Positions 43,627-53,301 of a stretch of 64,000 nucleotides of DNA are shown here, in pieces. The notes under the pieces were generated by a model. That model ran no database searches. It was not told the DNA's origin and saw only the letters and a program-made list of their open reading frames with translations. Both the position numbers and the translations under genes were made by a program. The stretch covers positions 310,001-374,000 of the forward strand of contig NZ_WTVA01000015.1 of NCBI RefSeq assembly GCF_009882935.1. The letters run 5' to 3'. The DNA comes from Sneathiella chungangensis (lineage in GTDB: Bacteria; Pseudomonadota; Alphaproteobacteria; Sneathiellales; Sneathiellaceae). Numbering within the stretch: position 1 is the stretch's first letter; the number at the start of each line of letters is the position of its first letter.

Positions 43627-44544
43627 ATGACTGTTTATCTGCCCATTGCCGAGATTTCAGTTAATCTGTTTCTGATCCTGGGCATGGGCGGTGCGATAGG
43701 TCTTTTGTCTGGCATGTTCGGCGTCGGCGGCGGCTTTCTCATGACGCCACTTCTTATCTTTATCGGAATCCCGCCGGCGGTCGCCGTGGCAACCGTCTCC
43801 AACCAGATTACCGCGGCGAGCGTGTCGGGCGTGCTTGCTCACTGGCGGCGCGGAAACGTTGACTTCAAAATGGGCATAGTCCTGCTGATCGGCGGCATTG
43901 TAGGCTCGGCGGCCGGCACCTGGATTTTCACAATCCTTAAATCGGTCGGCCAGGTCGACCTGATGATTTCTTTATCCTACGTCATCTTCCTCGGCACCAT
44001 CGGCGCATTGATGTTCATCGAAAGCGTCAATGCCCTGATCGACAGCCGCAAAGGATCGATAAAGCGCAAGAAGCTGCATCAGCACTATTGGATACATGGC
44101 TTGCCCTTCAAGATGCGCTTTCGCAAGTCAAAGCTGTATATCAGCGCCCTGATGCCGCTTGGTATCGGCGCTCTGGTCGGAATCCTTTCCGCAATCATGG
44201 GTGTCGGCGGCGGCTTCGTCATGGTTCCGGCGATGATTTATCTGCTTGGAATGCCAACCAGTGTCGTTATCGGCACCTCGCTTTTTCAGATTATATTCGT
44301 AACGGCCAACGTCACCCTGTTGCATGCGATAAGCACCCAGACTGTCGATGTGATGCTGGCGCTCCTGCTGATGAGTAGTTCCGTCGTAGGCGCGCAGGTC
44401 GGCACGCGTTTCGGCGCCAAACTTCGCGGGGAACAACTGCGCGGCCTTCTCGCCCTCATGGTCATCATCGTATGCCTGAAGCTGGCGTTTGACCTTGTCG
44501 TCACGCCGGACGATCTCTTCACCCTGAGCGACGGGGGGCATTGA
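43627..44544 (+). CDS. TauE/SafE-family membrane transporter
   Basis: A 305-residue membrane protein with about eight hydrophobic segments and the two internal repeats of the family, GMFGVGGGFLMTPLLI and AIMGVGGGFVMVPAMI. The family exports sulfite or sulfonates or moves organic anions. It starts at ATG 43627. The TIGR02186 gene follows 4 bases after the stop, a conserved alphaproteobacterial pair. Confidence 0.9.
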   Translation: MTVYLPIAEISVNLFLILGMGGAIGLLSGMFGVGGGFLMTPLLIFIGIPPAVAVATVSNQITAASVSGVLAHWRRGNVDFKMGIVLLIGGIVGSAAGTWIFTILKSVGQVDLMISLSYVIFLGTIGALMFIESVNALIDSRKGSIKRKKLHQHYWIHGLPFKMRFRKSKLYISALMPLGIGALVGILSAIMGVGGGFVMVPAMIYLLGMPTSVVIGTSLFQIIFVTANVTLLHAISTQTVDVMLALLLMSSSVVGAQVGTRFGAKLRGEQLRGLLALMVIIVCLKLAFDLVVTPDDLFTLSDGGH

Positions 44545-44548
44545 CCGC

Positions 44549-45325
44549 ATGAAAAAATTGCCCCGCAACTTTAGGCAATCGCTTTTCGCCGTATTGATCG
44601 GATGCCTGTTTCCCGTGGGTTCTGCGACGGCTCAATCTTCCCTCGTGACAGATATCTCGTCGCATCTGGTTTCTGTGACGTCCGATTTCACGGGAACGGA
44701 ATTGCTGCTATTCGGCGCGATCCAGATCGATGACGAGGACAATCTCGGCCCTGGCGATGTTCTGGTTGTCGTACGAGGCCCGGAAAAGGAAGTCGTCGTA
44801 CGGCGCAAAGAACGCGTCGCGGGGATTTGGGTCAACACGGAAGCGGTGGAATTCAAGCGGGTTCCGAGCTTTTATGCGCTTGCAAGCAATCGGGCCGTCG
44901 AGGAAATAGCCTCTCCCGACGTCTTGAAACGACTTCGCATCGGCCCGACCCGCCTGCGCTTCCAGGCAAATGAACCGGCAGAAAAAAGCCTGTCCTTTGA
45001 AGAAGCGATAATCCGTCAAAAATCCGAGAACGACCTTTATTCGGACCAGGAAACGGCCGTCTATTTCCTTGGCGACAAACTTTTCAGGACGACGATAACT
45101 ATTCCGGCGAACGTTCCCGTCGGCGACTATATTGCGGAATTTTATCTTTTCAAAGACGGGGAGCTTCTGAGCGCGACATCGTCACCGCTGTTCATCAAGA
45201 AGTCGGGCCTCGGACGAACCATCTATGACTTCGCCTATAGTTACCCGGCGCTATATGGTATCGCGGCCATTCTTCTTGCTCTCATCGCCGGCTGGATTGC
45301 CTCGGCAATTTTCCGTAAAGATTAG
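44549..45325 (+). CDS. TIGR02186-family exported membrane protein
   Basis: A 258-residue protein. The signal sequence ends near ATAQS, an extracytoplasmic beta-rich domain spans about 30-225 (FTGTELLLFGAI, RTTITIPANVPVGDY), and one C-terminal membrane helix (about 232-252) is followed by FRKD. It belongs to TIGR02186, which almost always follows a TauE/SafE gene. An accessory role for the transporter is inferred from this pairing. Confidence 0.87.
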   Translation: MKKLPRNFRQSLFAVLIGCLFPVGSATAQSSLVTDISSHLVSVTSDFTGTELLLFGAIQIDDEDNLGPGDVLVVVRGPEKEVVVRRKERVAGIWVNTEAVEFKRVPSFYALASNRAVEEIASPDVLKRLRIGPTRLRFQANEPAEKSLSFEEAIIRQKSENDLYSDQETAVYFLGDKLFRTTITIPANVPVGDYIAEFYLFKDGELLSATSSPLFIKKSGLGRTIYDFAYSYPALYGIAAILLALIAGWIASAIFRKD

Positions 45326-45436
45326 CGGGTTGATAACAAGGGGCTTTCTTATTTGCCATGGGGTGGATTAGAATGCCCAGAAAGATTCATCCGTGCCACG
45401 TCATCCCGGCAGAAAAATAAGAACGGAGCGGGGGTA

Positions 45437-46672
45437 TTGACCCAACCCAAAACCACAGAATTCGTCCCCATCGCAATCGGCATTCTCGCAATTTGTTTTC
45501 TGATGGGCGTGGCCGGCCGCTTTGCGTCGGAAAATTTTCCGAATCTCGTTTCTCCCTTAGGAGACGAATTTTCCTGGCCGCGCGGAACGGTCGCGTCGAT
45601 TTACTCCATGGGCGGTCTTATCACAGGATTGACCGGCCCTATCGTCGGCACTTTGTTCGATCGCCTGGGCCCGAGAAATGTCTATGGCCTCGGCATTCTG
45701 ACGGCGGGCATTGGCCTGATCGGCGCGAGCTTTGCCACGAATATCTGGCATTTTTATTTCAGCATCAGCCTGCTCGTCGGTTTTTCCGCTTCTTGTCTCG
45801 GGAATGTGACGAATTCAGCATTGGCGAGCCGGTGGTTTCGGAGCCAAATACCGCTGGCACTGGCCATCATCTATTCTTCCATGGGTCTGGGATCTCTGCT
45901 CGGCCTCACATTTTCGCAGATTTTTATCGAAACCTATGGTTGGCGGCACGCGGAGTTGCTGCTGGGGTTTAGTGTATTGGGCTTACTTTGCCTGATCCTC
46001 GTCTTGCCCTGGCGCCGCATCGCAGCCGGTAGCCGGGACCTGATCCGGCCCAAATCTTCCGATATTGAATTGCCGGACGTCGAATGGACAATGGCGGCCG
46101 CGGTCCGGACGTTGTCATTCTGGGGTCTTGCTTCGGTCTTTTTCTTCACCGGGAATGGAATGTTTTCCATCGTCATCCAAGCCGTTACCTATTTGATCGA
46201 GATTGGCCTGACGCCGATTGAAGCGTCCGTAAACTTCGGTCTTACAGGCCTCTTGATACCTGTTGGAATGCTCGGCGCCGGCTACCTAGCGCTCAAAATC
46301 GGATTATTCCGCACAGCGATGTTGAGTTATGTCATTACGATAACTGCCGTAATCTGTCTGTGGCTTCTCGACAGCGCTGATCATATTCTACCGCTCTACG
46401 GATTTATCATCTGCTTCGGACTTTCCATGGGGTCGCGTGGCCCGATGATCGGGTCCATCGCCTCGCGTCTTTTCCGTGGCCGCAGTTTTGGGGCGATATA
46501 CGGCGGTATTTCCGTTGGCGGTGGTCTCGGGGTGGCGAGCGGCTCGTTCTTCTCCGGCCTGCTCTACGATCTGACCGGAAGCTACCAGGTTGTCTTCACC
46601 TATTCGATTATTTGCCTATTTGTCGGCGCCTCCCCATTTATCCTTGTAAGAGAGATACGATCGCAATCATAA
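45437..46672 (+). CDS. Major facilitator superfamily transporter (MCT/OFA-like)
   Basis: An integral membrane protein of about 411 residues with 12 likely helices. GTLFDRLGPRNVYGLG is the loop 2-3 MFS signature, and the repeated half contains SMGSRGPMIG. The class resembles monocarboxylate or oxalate:formate type carriers. No ATG precedes the first helix; TTG 45437 with GGAGCGGGG upstream is my preferred start, and TTG 45353 is an alternative. It precedes the CoA-transferase genes and could import their acid substrate. Confidence 0.84.
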   Translation: MTQPKTTEFVPIAIGILAICFLMGVAGRFASENFPNLVSPLGDEFSWPRGTVASIYSMGGLITGLTGPIVGTLFDRLGPRNVYGLGILTAGIGLIGASFATNIWHFYFSISLLVGFSASCLGNVTNSALASRWFRSQIPLALAIIYSSMGLGSLLGLTFSQIFIETYGWRHAELLLGFSVLGLLCLILVLPWRRIAAGSRDLIRPKSSDIELPDVEWTMAAAVRTLSFWGLASVFFFTGNGMFSIVIQAVTYLIEIGLTPIEASVNFGLTGLLIPVGMLGAGYLALKIGLFRTAMLSYVITITAVICLWLLDSADHILPLYGFIICFGLSMGSRGPMIGSIASRLFRGRSFGAIYGGISVGGGLGVASGSFFSGLLYDLTGSYQVVFTYSIICLFVGASPFILVREIRSQS

Positions 46673-46703
46673 TGGGATCGGACGAAATATAAGGAATAAG
46701 AAA

Positions 46704-47534
46704 TTGTCTTCGCCTACCAATATCACACCTATTGATGAGCTGGCCGGCGCTGTCCCTGACGGCGCCAAAGTCGCAGTGCCGGCGGATTATGCCGGCGTTT
46801 CCATGGCGGCGACGCGCGCACTTATCCGAAGGCGCGTTCGGAGTCTGCATCTTGTCGGCGTTCCAACAAGCGGTCTTCAGGCAGAACTTCTGATCGGTGC
46901 AGGCTGCGTCACGACGCTGGAGAGTTCCGCCCTCACACTCGGTGAGTACGGTCCCGCTCCCCGCTTCACCAAAGCCGTCCGCGACGGCTCGATCCGCCTC
47001 ATCGATGCGACATGTCCGGCAATTCACGCGGGCCTGCAGGCGTCGCAAAAGGGAACACCATTTATTCCCCTTCGCGGCATTCTGGGAAGTGACATCCTTA
47101 AAAATCATCCGGACTGGAAAGTGATCCAGAATCCCTTCGCGGAGGACGATGACCCGATCGTCGCCATCCCGGCAATCCGGCCTGATATCGCCCTCTTTCA
47201 TGCGCCACTCGCGGACCGCGACGGAAATGTCTGGCTTGGGCGCAAACGGGAGCTTGTCAATATGACCCATGCCTCGAAAACCGCGTTCGTTACGGTGGAT
47301 GCAATTAGCGAAACAAGTCTCTTCGAAACTGAGGAAATGGCCGCCGGAGTTTTACCCGCCCTATATGTCGGCAAGATTGCTGTCGCGCCAAACGGGAGCT
47401 GGCCGCTGCCTTTCTGGAATGGAGCGCAAGGGGATGATAGCCACATGCGCCGCTATATGGAGATGGCCGCAAGCGATTCCGGTTTCGAGGATTATCTCGA
47501 GCAGTTTGTATTCGGCGAAAGTGCGATGGCATGA
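46704..47534 (+). CDS. CoA-transferase family subunit A (IpdA-like)
   Basis: A 276-residue family I CoA-transferase alpha-type chain, starting at TTG 46704 with AAGGAA upstream. Segments such as GSDILKNHPDWKVI and ADRDGNVWLGRKRELVN resemble GctA and the cholesterol ring-opening hydrolase subunit IpdA. The stop overlaps the B-subunit start (ATGA, 47531-47534), so a 1:1 complex is expected. Whether it is a transferase or a hydrolase cannot be decided from this chain. Confidence 0.83.
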   Translation: MSSPTNITPIDELAGAVPDGAKVAVPADYAGVSMAATRALIRRRVRSLHLVGVPTSGLQAELLIGAGCVTTLESSALTLGEYGPAPRFTKAVRDGSIRLIDATCPAIHAGLQASQKGTPFIPLRGILGSDILKNHPDWKVIQNPFAEDDDPIVAIPAIRPDIALFHAPLADRDGNVWLGRKRELVNMTHASKTAFVTVDAISETSLFETEEMAAGVLPALYVGKIAVAPNGSWPLPFWNGAQGDDSHMRRYMEMAASDSGFEDYLEQFVFGESAMA

Positions 47535-48283
47535 CGGTAGCGGATGAAAAGAAAGCGCTGATCTGCCTGATCGCCGGGCTTTTGCGCGACTGCAACCATG
47601 TAGCCGTCGGCGCGGCCTCCCCCATTCCGGGCGCCGCCGCGCTTCTTGCTAAGGCGGCCTGGGGAAGCCCGAAGCATGTCAATATTCTGGGGTCCGTCGC
47701 CAATAATTTCTTCACCGGCGGAGGCGGAGAACTTTTCGACTGCGCCGCACAAGGAAGGATCGACGCCTTTTTCCTGGGCGGCGGGCAGATCGACGGCAAG
47801 GCCAATATCAACCTGATGGGCCTGGGCGACTATCCAAAGTCGAGCCCCCGTTGGCCCGGCACTTTCGGGTCCGCCTATCTTTATTTCCTGATCCCGAAGG
47901 TTATTCTTTTCCGCGAGGAGCATTCCCGCCGGACACTGGTCGAAAAAGTTGATTTTATCAGCGCACCCGGTACCTCAGCGGACCATATCTACCGTAAAGG
48001 CGGGCCGTTCGGCCTGATCACGAGCAAGGCGTTTTTCAGGTTTGACAAGGATAAAGAGCGGTTTCGGTTGGTTTCTGTTCATCCGACAAGCTCGCTTGAG
48101 GATATCCTCGATAACACCGGGTTTCATTTCGACTATTCAGAAGATACGCCGGAAACGCCGTCACCGGATCCGGAACTGCTGGCTATTTTAGACAGGGACG
48201 TCCGGCAAAAAGTCGCTGAGGTCTATCCGAACTTCGCGGACGCCATATTTCCAATGACTTCCGGCGTTGAACACGTAAAATAG
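47531..48283 (+). CDS. CoA-transferase family subunit B (IpdB-like)
   Basis: A 250-residue beta-type chain with FLGGGQIDGKANINLMGLGD and RWPGTFGSAY, features shared with IpdB. I find no ENG or SENG catalytic-Glu motif as in true glutaconate or 3-oxoacid CoA-transferases. Loss of that Glu is known in IpdAB, which opens a steroid ring hydrolytically. A cyclic CoA thioester is therefore a plausible substrate (inference). Coupled to subunit A. Confidence 0.82.
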   Translation: MTVADEKKALICLIAGLLRDCNHVAVGAASPIPGAAALLAKAAWGSPKHVNILGSVANNFFTGGGGELFDCAAQGRIDAFFLGGGQIDGKANINLMGLGDYPKSSPRWPGTFGSAYLYFLIPKVILFREEHSRRTLVEKVDFISAPGTSADHIYRKGGPFGLITSKAFFRFDKDKERFRLVSVHPTSSLEDILDNTGFHFDYSEDTPETPSPDPELLAILDRDVRQKVAEVYPNFADAIFPMTSGVEHVK

Positions 48284-48318
48284 CCATTCACCGTAAAAAA
48301 AAAAGAAATAGGACCGAC

Positions 48319-49518
48319 ATGTCGAGTAAAGGTGCCCTCTCAGGCTTGAAAGTAATCGATCTCTCCCGTGTACTTGGAGGGCCATTCTGCACACAGATCC
48401 TTGGCGATCATGGCGCGGATATCATCAAGGTCGAGCCGCCGCAGGGCGACGAGACGAGGGGATGGGGCCCGCCCTATAACGAAGCGGGCCTTGCGGCTTA
48501 TTATTCGGGGACCAACCGCAATAAACGATCCATCGCCCTCGATATCCGTCAGGAAGACGGGAAGAACATCCTTCTGAAACTGCTCGAAGATGCGGATGTG
48601 CTGATCGAGAATTTCAAGACGGGCAGTCTTGAAAAATGGGGCCTTGGATATGAAGACGTTCTCTCGAAGAAGTTCCCGCGTCTCATCCATTGCCGGGTCA
48701 CCGGCTTCGGCGCAGATGGTCCGTTTGGCGGGTTTCCGGGATACGACGCCGTAATACAGGCCTGGGCCGGACTGATCAGCGTCAACGGATCACCTGATTC
48801 CGGTCAGGTTCGCATCGGTATTCCGCTGGTCGATCTCGGTACCGGCATGAACGCGGCGATTGGCATTCTGATGGCGGTGAACGAGCGGCATGTCTCGGGC
48901 AAAGGGCAGTCGGTAGAAGCCTCGCTTTATGATACCGGCATCCAGCTCCAGCACCCGCATGCGCCGAATTACCTGATGTCAGGCAATGCGCCGAAACTGA
49001 CGGGCAATTCCCATCCCAATATTGCGCCCTACGATCTTTATCCCACACGGACGACGCCGGTGTTTCTCGGCGTCGGCAACCATGGCCAGTTCACTAAGCT
49101 TTGCGCCTCCCTCGGCGCACCCGAATTGTCCAGCGACCCGAGATTTGCCGACAATTCGCTCCGCGTCGCCAATCGCGAGGCATTGAACGATGCGCTGACC
49201 GCGCTTTTCGCGGACAAGGACGGTGTTGAAGTCGCGACCCAGCTGCTGGCCGCCGGGGTGCCTGCCGGCGCAGCCATGTCCGTCCCCGAGGCCATAAATC
49301 ATCCACATACGCGCCATCGCAACATGGTGGTGGAAATGGACGGTTATTCCGGCACGGGCGTTGCCGTCAAGCTGAGCCGCACGCCGGGGTCGGCCAAGTC
49401 CGCCCCGCCCGCATTCGGGGCACAGGGCCGCGATATCCTGAAGGAACATGGATTCAGTGACGGCGAGATTGAAAGCTTTCTGACGGGCGGGGTACTATGG
49501 GAGCAACCCAAGCAATAG
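48319..49518 (+). CDS. CaiB/BaiF-family (class III) CoA-transferase
   Basis: A 399-residue interlocked-dimer CoA-transferase. LSRVLGGPFCTQILGDHGAD is the N-terminal CoA site, and the catalytic Asp172 sits in IGIPLVDLGTGMNA. HTRHRNMV is the C-terminal signature. It transfers CoA between carboxylic acids and may activate the acid handled by the IpdAB-like pair directly upstream (35-base gap). Confidence 0.9.
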   Translation: MSSKGALSGLKVIDLSRVLGGPFCTQILGDHGADIIKVEPPQGDETRGWGPPYNEAGLAAYYSGTNRNKRSIALDIRQEDGKNILLKLLEDADVLIENFKTGSLEKWGLGYEDVLSKKFPRLIHCRVTGFGADGPFGGFPGYDAVIQAWAGLISVNGSPDSGQVRIGIPLVDLGTGMNAAIGILMAVNERHVSGKGQSVEASLYDTGIQLQHPHAPNYLMSGNAPKLTGNSHPNIAPYDLYPTRTTPVFLGVGNHGQFTKLCASLGAPELSSDPRFADNSLRVANREALNDALTALFADKDGVEVATQLLAAGVPAGAAMSVPEAINHPHTRHRNMVVEMDGYSGTGVAVKLSRTPGSAKSAPPAFGAQGRDILKEHGFSDGEIESFLTGGVLWEQPKQ

Positions 49519-49635
49519 CGATGACCGCATAAATTTAATTCAGGGGTTGAAGTCACCCGGCACCCGTCTGATAGTATTATTGACAATGGACAAAAGCGGC
49601 TGGGGCCGCCACCTCAAACAAAGTGGAAAAACAAC

Positions 49636-51966
49636 ATGGTGAAATTCGGTGTAAACCAGTCAGTTGAGCGCAAGGAGGATTTTCGTCTCATTACCGGATC
49701 GGGCGAATATACGGACGACATTACGCTCGATGGCCAGCTTTACGGATATATGCTCCGCTCTCCCATCGCCCATGGAAAAATCCTGTCCATAGATATTGAC
49801 GACGCGCGGCAGGCTCCCGGGGTTGTTGACATCATCCTCGGCAAAGATCTGGCCGCGGACAAGGCGAACCAGCTGCCCTGCATGATCCCGCTCAAAAACC
49901 GCGACGGCAGCGATCGTACGGACCCGGTACATCCGGTACTTGCGACCGACAAGGTCTGCTATGTCGGCGACAATATCGCTTTCGTCATCGCGGAAACGCT
50001 TGCGCAGGCAAAAGATGCGGCCGAGTTGATTGTCGTTGATTTCGATGAACTCGACGTCGTCGTCGATACGAAGACGGCCAACGCGCCGGGACAGCCCCTG
50101 GTGCATGAGCAGGCGACAAATAATATCGCCTTCGACTGGGGTCAGGGCGATGAGCAAGGTGTGGCCGATGCCTTCTCGAGGGCGGCCCATGTCACGGAAA
50201 TAGAACTCGTGAACAACCGCGTCGTGGTCAATTCGATGGAACCGCGGGGGCTCATCGCGGACTGGGACAGCAACGAGGGAAAAATGACGATCCGCATGGG
50301 TACGCAGGGGGGCTGGGTGCTTCGCTCCCTCCTCGCCAATGCGATCCTGCATATTCCCGAAGAGAACGTCCGGGTCATTACCCCTGATGTCGGCGGTGCC
50401 TTTGGCATGAAGCTTTTCTTCTATTCCGAATGCGCGGTGACGGTCTGGGCATCGCGCAAGCTTGGCCGTCCCATCAAATGGATCGGGGAACGGAGCGACG
50501 CATTCCTCTCCGATACCCAGGGGCGCGACCATGTCACACGCGCCAAACTGGCGTTCGATGCCAATCACAAGATCACGGGCATGAAGGTGGAAACCAACGC
50601 CAATCTCGGCGCCTATCTCTCCACTTTCGGGCCGTTGATCCCAACAATGGCGGCGGTGAAGGTGCTCCCGGGCGTCTATGACATTCCGAATTTTTACTAT
50701 CACTGCCTCGGCGTTTTCACCAACACCGTGCCGGTTGATGCCTATCGTGGTGCCGGACGGCCGGAAGCCATCTATGTGATCGAACGGCTGATGGACACGG
50801 CTGCGCGGGAACTCGGCCTCGGACAGGAGGAAATCCGCAGGATCAATTTCATTCCCGTCTCCGCCATCCCCTATACGACCGCGACAGGCTGCGTATATGA
50901 CAGCGGGGAGTTTGAACGGATCATGGACCGGGCGCTTGAAACCTCCGACTGGGCTGGCTTCGCGGCGCGCAAGTCGGCATCCGCGGCGAACGGCAAGCGA
51001 CGCGGCATTGGCATGTGCTATTACATCGAGGCAACGGCCGGCAATCCGACGGAAACCGCCACCATTCGCTTCGAAGACGACGACCGGGTGACGGTTGCTG
51101 TTGGCACTCAATCTTCCGGGCAGGGTCATTCGACCGCCTATGCCCAAATCGTGGCGGAGCGGCTCGGCGTTCCTTTCGAGAATATCGAGATTATTCAGGG
51201 CGATACGGACAAGATCAAGACCGGCGGTGGCACGGGCGGCTCCCGCTCCCTGACGACGCAGGGTCCGGCCATCCACGCCGCCAGCGATGAAGTGATCAAC
51301 AAGGGCAAGGAACTTGCGGGTCATTTCCTGGAGGCTGCAGCCGTGGATATCGAGTTTTCTCCTGAAGAAGGCGAATTCGCCATTGCCGGAACGGACCGCA
51401 AGATCGGCATTCTGGAACTCGCCCACCGTGCCCGCGGTTTGGGCCAGCTTCCGGAAAATCTCGCGGAAGGCCTCGATTCCAAGGCAAGCTTCACAGTGGA
51501 GGCCTTTACCTATCCCAACGGCTGCCATATCGCCGAAGTCGAGATAGACGAACTTACGGGCGCGACCGATGTGGTCCGCTACATCATCGTCGATGACTTC
51601 GGAACCATCGTCAACCCGGCGCTTGTCCGCAATCAGGTGATCGGCGGGGTGGGACAGGGTATCGGTCAGGCGCTCACCGAATATACCGTCTATGACGACG
51701 ATGGTCAGCTTCTCACCGGTTCCTATATGGACTATGGCATGCCGCGGGCGGATAACATCCCACTCGATCTGCAATATGAGACAATCGAGGTTCCCTGCAC
51801 CATGAACCCGATGGGTGTGAAGGGCTGCGGCGAGGCGGGATGCATCGCCGCGCCGCCCGCCGTGATCAACAGCATCATTGACGGACTCGCTGATCTTGGG
51901 GTCAACAATATCGATATGCCGGCAACGCCGAGGCGGGTATGGGATGCGATCCAGCAAGCCAGCTAG
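49636..51966 (+). CDS. Molybdenum hydroxylase large subunit (xanthine dehydrogenase/CO dehydrogenase family)
   Basis: A 776-residue molybdopterin-cytosine-dinucleotide-type subunit. It contains GGAFGMK, AYRGAGRPEAIY (not the AYRCSFR of true CO dehydrogenase), TQSSGQGHST and the catalytic glutamate in GVKGCGEAG. The 2Fe-2S and FAD subunit genes that normally accompany it are missing from the window. It may oxidise an aldehyde or hydroxylate a ring. It lies 118 bases after the CaiB-type gene. Confidence 0.9.
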   Translation: MVKFGVNQSVERKEDFRLITGSGEYTDDITLDGQLYGYMLRSPIAHGKILSIDIDDARQAPGVVDIILGKDLAADKANQLPCMIPLKNRDGSDRTDPVHPVLATDKVCYVGDNIAFVIAETLAQAKDAAELIVVDFDELDVVVDTKTANAPGQPLVHEQATNNIAFDWGQGDEQGVADAFSRAAHVTEIELVNNRVVVNSMEPRGLIADWDSNEGKMTIRMGTQGGWVLRSLLANAILHIPEENVRVITPDVGGAFGMKLFFYSECAVTVWASRKLGRPIKWIGERSDAFLSDTQGRDHVTRAKLAFDANHKITGMKVETNANLGAYLSTFGPLIPTMAAVKVLPGVYDIPNFYYHCLGVFTNTVPVDAYRGAGRPEAIYVIERLMDTAARELGLGQEEIRRINFIPVSAIPYTTATGCVYDSGEFERIMDRALETSDWAGFAARKSASAANGKRRGIGMCYYIEATAGNPTETATIRFEDDDRVTVAVGTQSSGQGHSTAYAQIVAERLGVPFENIEIIQGDTDKIKTGGGTGGSRSLTTQGPAIHAASDEVINKGKELAGHFLEAAAVDIEFSPEEGEFAIAGTDRKIGILELAHRARGLGQLPENLAEGLDSKASFTVEAFTYPNGCHIAEVEIDELTGATDVVRYIIVDDFGTIVNPALVRNQVIGGVGQGIGQALTEYTVYDDDGQLLTGSYMDYGMPRADNIPLDLQYETIEVPCTMNPMGVKGCGEAGCIAAPPAVINSIIDGLADLGVNNIDMPATPRRVWDAIQQAS

Positions 51967-51978
51967 ATCGCGACAGGC

Positions 51979-52428
51979 GTGACCAGAATCTTTATTGATG
52001 CGGATGCCTGCCCGGTAAAGGAGGAGATTTATCGCGTCGCCGGGCGGCATCGATTGATGACCTTCGTCGTCAGTAACAGCTGGATGCGTATTCCTGAGAA
52101 CCCGCTGATCGAGCAAGTCGTGGTCGACGACGGCTTCGATGCCGCCGATAACTGGATCGCCGAGAAAGTTGTTGCGGGGGATGTGGTCATTACCTCGGAT
52201 ATTCCGCTCGCCGACCGGTCCCTCAAAAACGGTGCCGTTGTTCTCGGCCCAACAGGGAAACCCTTTACGGAACAATCCATCGGCATGTCCCTTGCCATGC
52301 GCGACCTCAACGCGCATCTTCGGGAAACCGGGGATATCTCCGGCGGCAACGCCCCGTTCAGCAAAAAAGACCGCAGCCAGTTCCTGAACATGCTGGAGAA
52401 TACGCTGCAAAAACTGCGGAAGAGATAG
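51979..52428 (+). CDS. YaiI/YqxD (DUF188) family protein
   Basis: A 149-residue PIN-like protein, starting at GTG 51979 with MTRIFIDADACPVKEEIYR. VDDGFDAADNWI and GDVVITSDIPLADR are the acidic motifs of the family. Function not established. It begins 12 bases after the molybdenum hydroxylase gene, though the family is not known to be linked to that enzyme. Confidence 0.9.
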   Translation: MTRIFIDADACPVKEEIYRVAGRHRLMTFVVSNSWMRIPENPLIEQVVVDDGFDAADNWIAEKVVAGDVVITSDIPLADRSLKNGAVVLGPTGKPFTEQSIGMSLAMRDLNAHLRETGDISGGNAPFSKKDRSQFLNMLENTLQKLRKR

Positions 52429-52459
52429 GATTACCTACCACTAGACGTCACTATCAAAG

Positions 52460-52490
52460 CTGCCGCCAATATCGTTTTTATTGGCGGCAG
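52460..52490. terminator. Hairpin between convergent genes
   Basis: CTGCCGCCAAT (52460-52470) and ATTGGCGGCAG (52480-52490) form a perfect 11-bp stem. The T-tract is poor on both sides, but the place between two convergent genes suggests a bidirectional terminator. Confidence 0.6.
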
Positions 52491-52532
52491 ATAATAGAAG
52501 AATATTCGTTTGTCATCTCTCCTTATGACGCC

Positions 52533-53282
52533 TCAGATCTGGGCGTACCCACCGTCGACAAACACTTCGCTTCCGGTCATAAAGCTGCTATCGCCAGAGG
52601 CGAGGAACGCCGCAACCGCCGCAGTTTCGGACGGATCGCCGATCCGGCCCAAGGGCGTGTTTTCAATGAAGCCTGCGACAATTTCGTCTTCCATACCGGT
52701 TGTTGCAAATAAGTCCCTGACTTTATGCGTTTCTGTTGCCCCGGGGGAGAGGACGTTGACCCTGACTCCCGTCCCCTTGAGATCGAGAGCCCAGCTTCGG
52801 GCAAAGTTTCGCACTGCCGCTTTTGAGGCGCTGTAAACGCTCATCGCGGGCGTGCCTGTGACACCGACAGTCGATCCTGTCAGGATGATTGAGCTGCCAG
52901 GTTCAAGCAGCGGAAGCGCCTTTTGAACCGTAAAGAGTGTACCCTTGACGTTTATCTCAAATGTTTGGGCATAATGGTCCGGGGAAATCTCGCCAAGGGA
53001 GGAAAACTCACCAACCCCGGCGTTGGCGAACAAGATATCGACATGGCCCTTCTCGGTTTTCACCGTTTCGAACAGATTATCCAGATCTTCCAGATTTGTG
53101 ATATCCCCCCGAATTGCGCGTGCGTTCGTGCCAAGTTCATCCAACGCGGCGTCAAGAGCATCCTGCCGACGTCCGAAAATATAGACAAATGCGCCTTCGG
53201 CCAAAAACCGCTTCGCTGTCGCCAAGCCGATCCCGCTTGCGCCACCCGTGATGACAGCTGTTTTTCCTTCAAGCTTACCCAT
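52533..53282 (-). CDS. Short-chain dehydrogenase/reductase
   Basis: A 249-residue classical SDR with TGGASGIG (cofactor loop), NAG, the catalytic Ser in LTGSTVG and YSASK. Arg-rich GRRQDA after strand 2 suggests NADP(H). The substrate is unknown. It is divergent from an HxlR regulator gene with an 86-base intergenic region carrying an inverted repeat, the usual layout for HxlR-controlled redox enzymes. Confidence 0.89.
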   Translation of the reverse strand: MGKLEGKTAVITGGASGIGLATAKRFLAEGAFVYIFGRRQDALDAALDELGTNARAIRGDITNLEDLDNLFETVKTEKGHVDILFANAGVGEFSSLGEISPDHYAQTFEINVKGTLFTVQKALPLLEPGSSIILTGSTVGVTGTPAMSVYSASKAAVRNFARSWALDLKGTGVRVNVLSPGATETHKVRDLFATTGMEDEIVAGFIENTPLGRIGDPSETAAVAAFLASGDSSFMTGSEVFVDGGYAQI

Positions 53283-53301
53283 GATTTGATCTCCTTCAAT
53301 T

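Noticed and set aside
49660-52410. 916-codon minus-strand frame opposite the molybdenum hydroxylase and YaiI genes
   Set aside because: It spans two genuine genes on the other strand and reads as low-information, His/Asp/Gly-rich sequence without motifs; an antisense effect of the codon usage.
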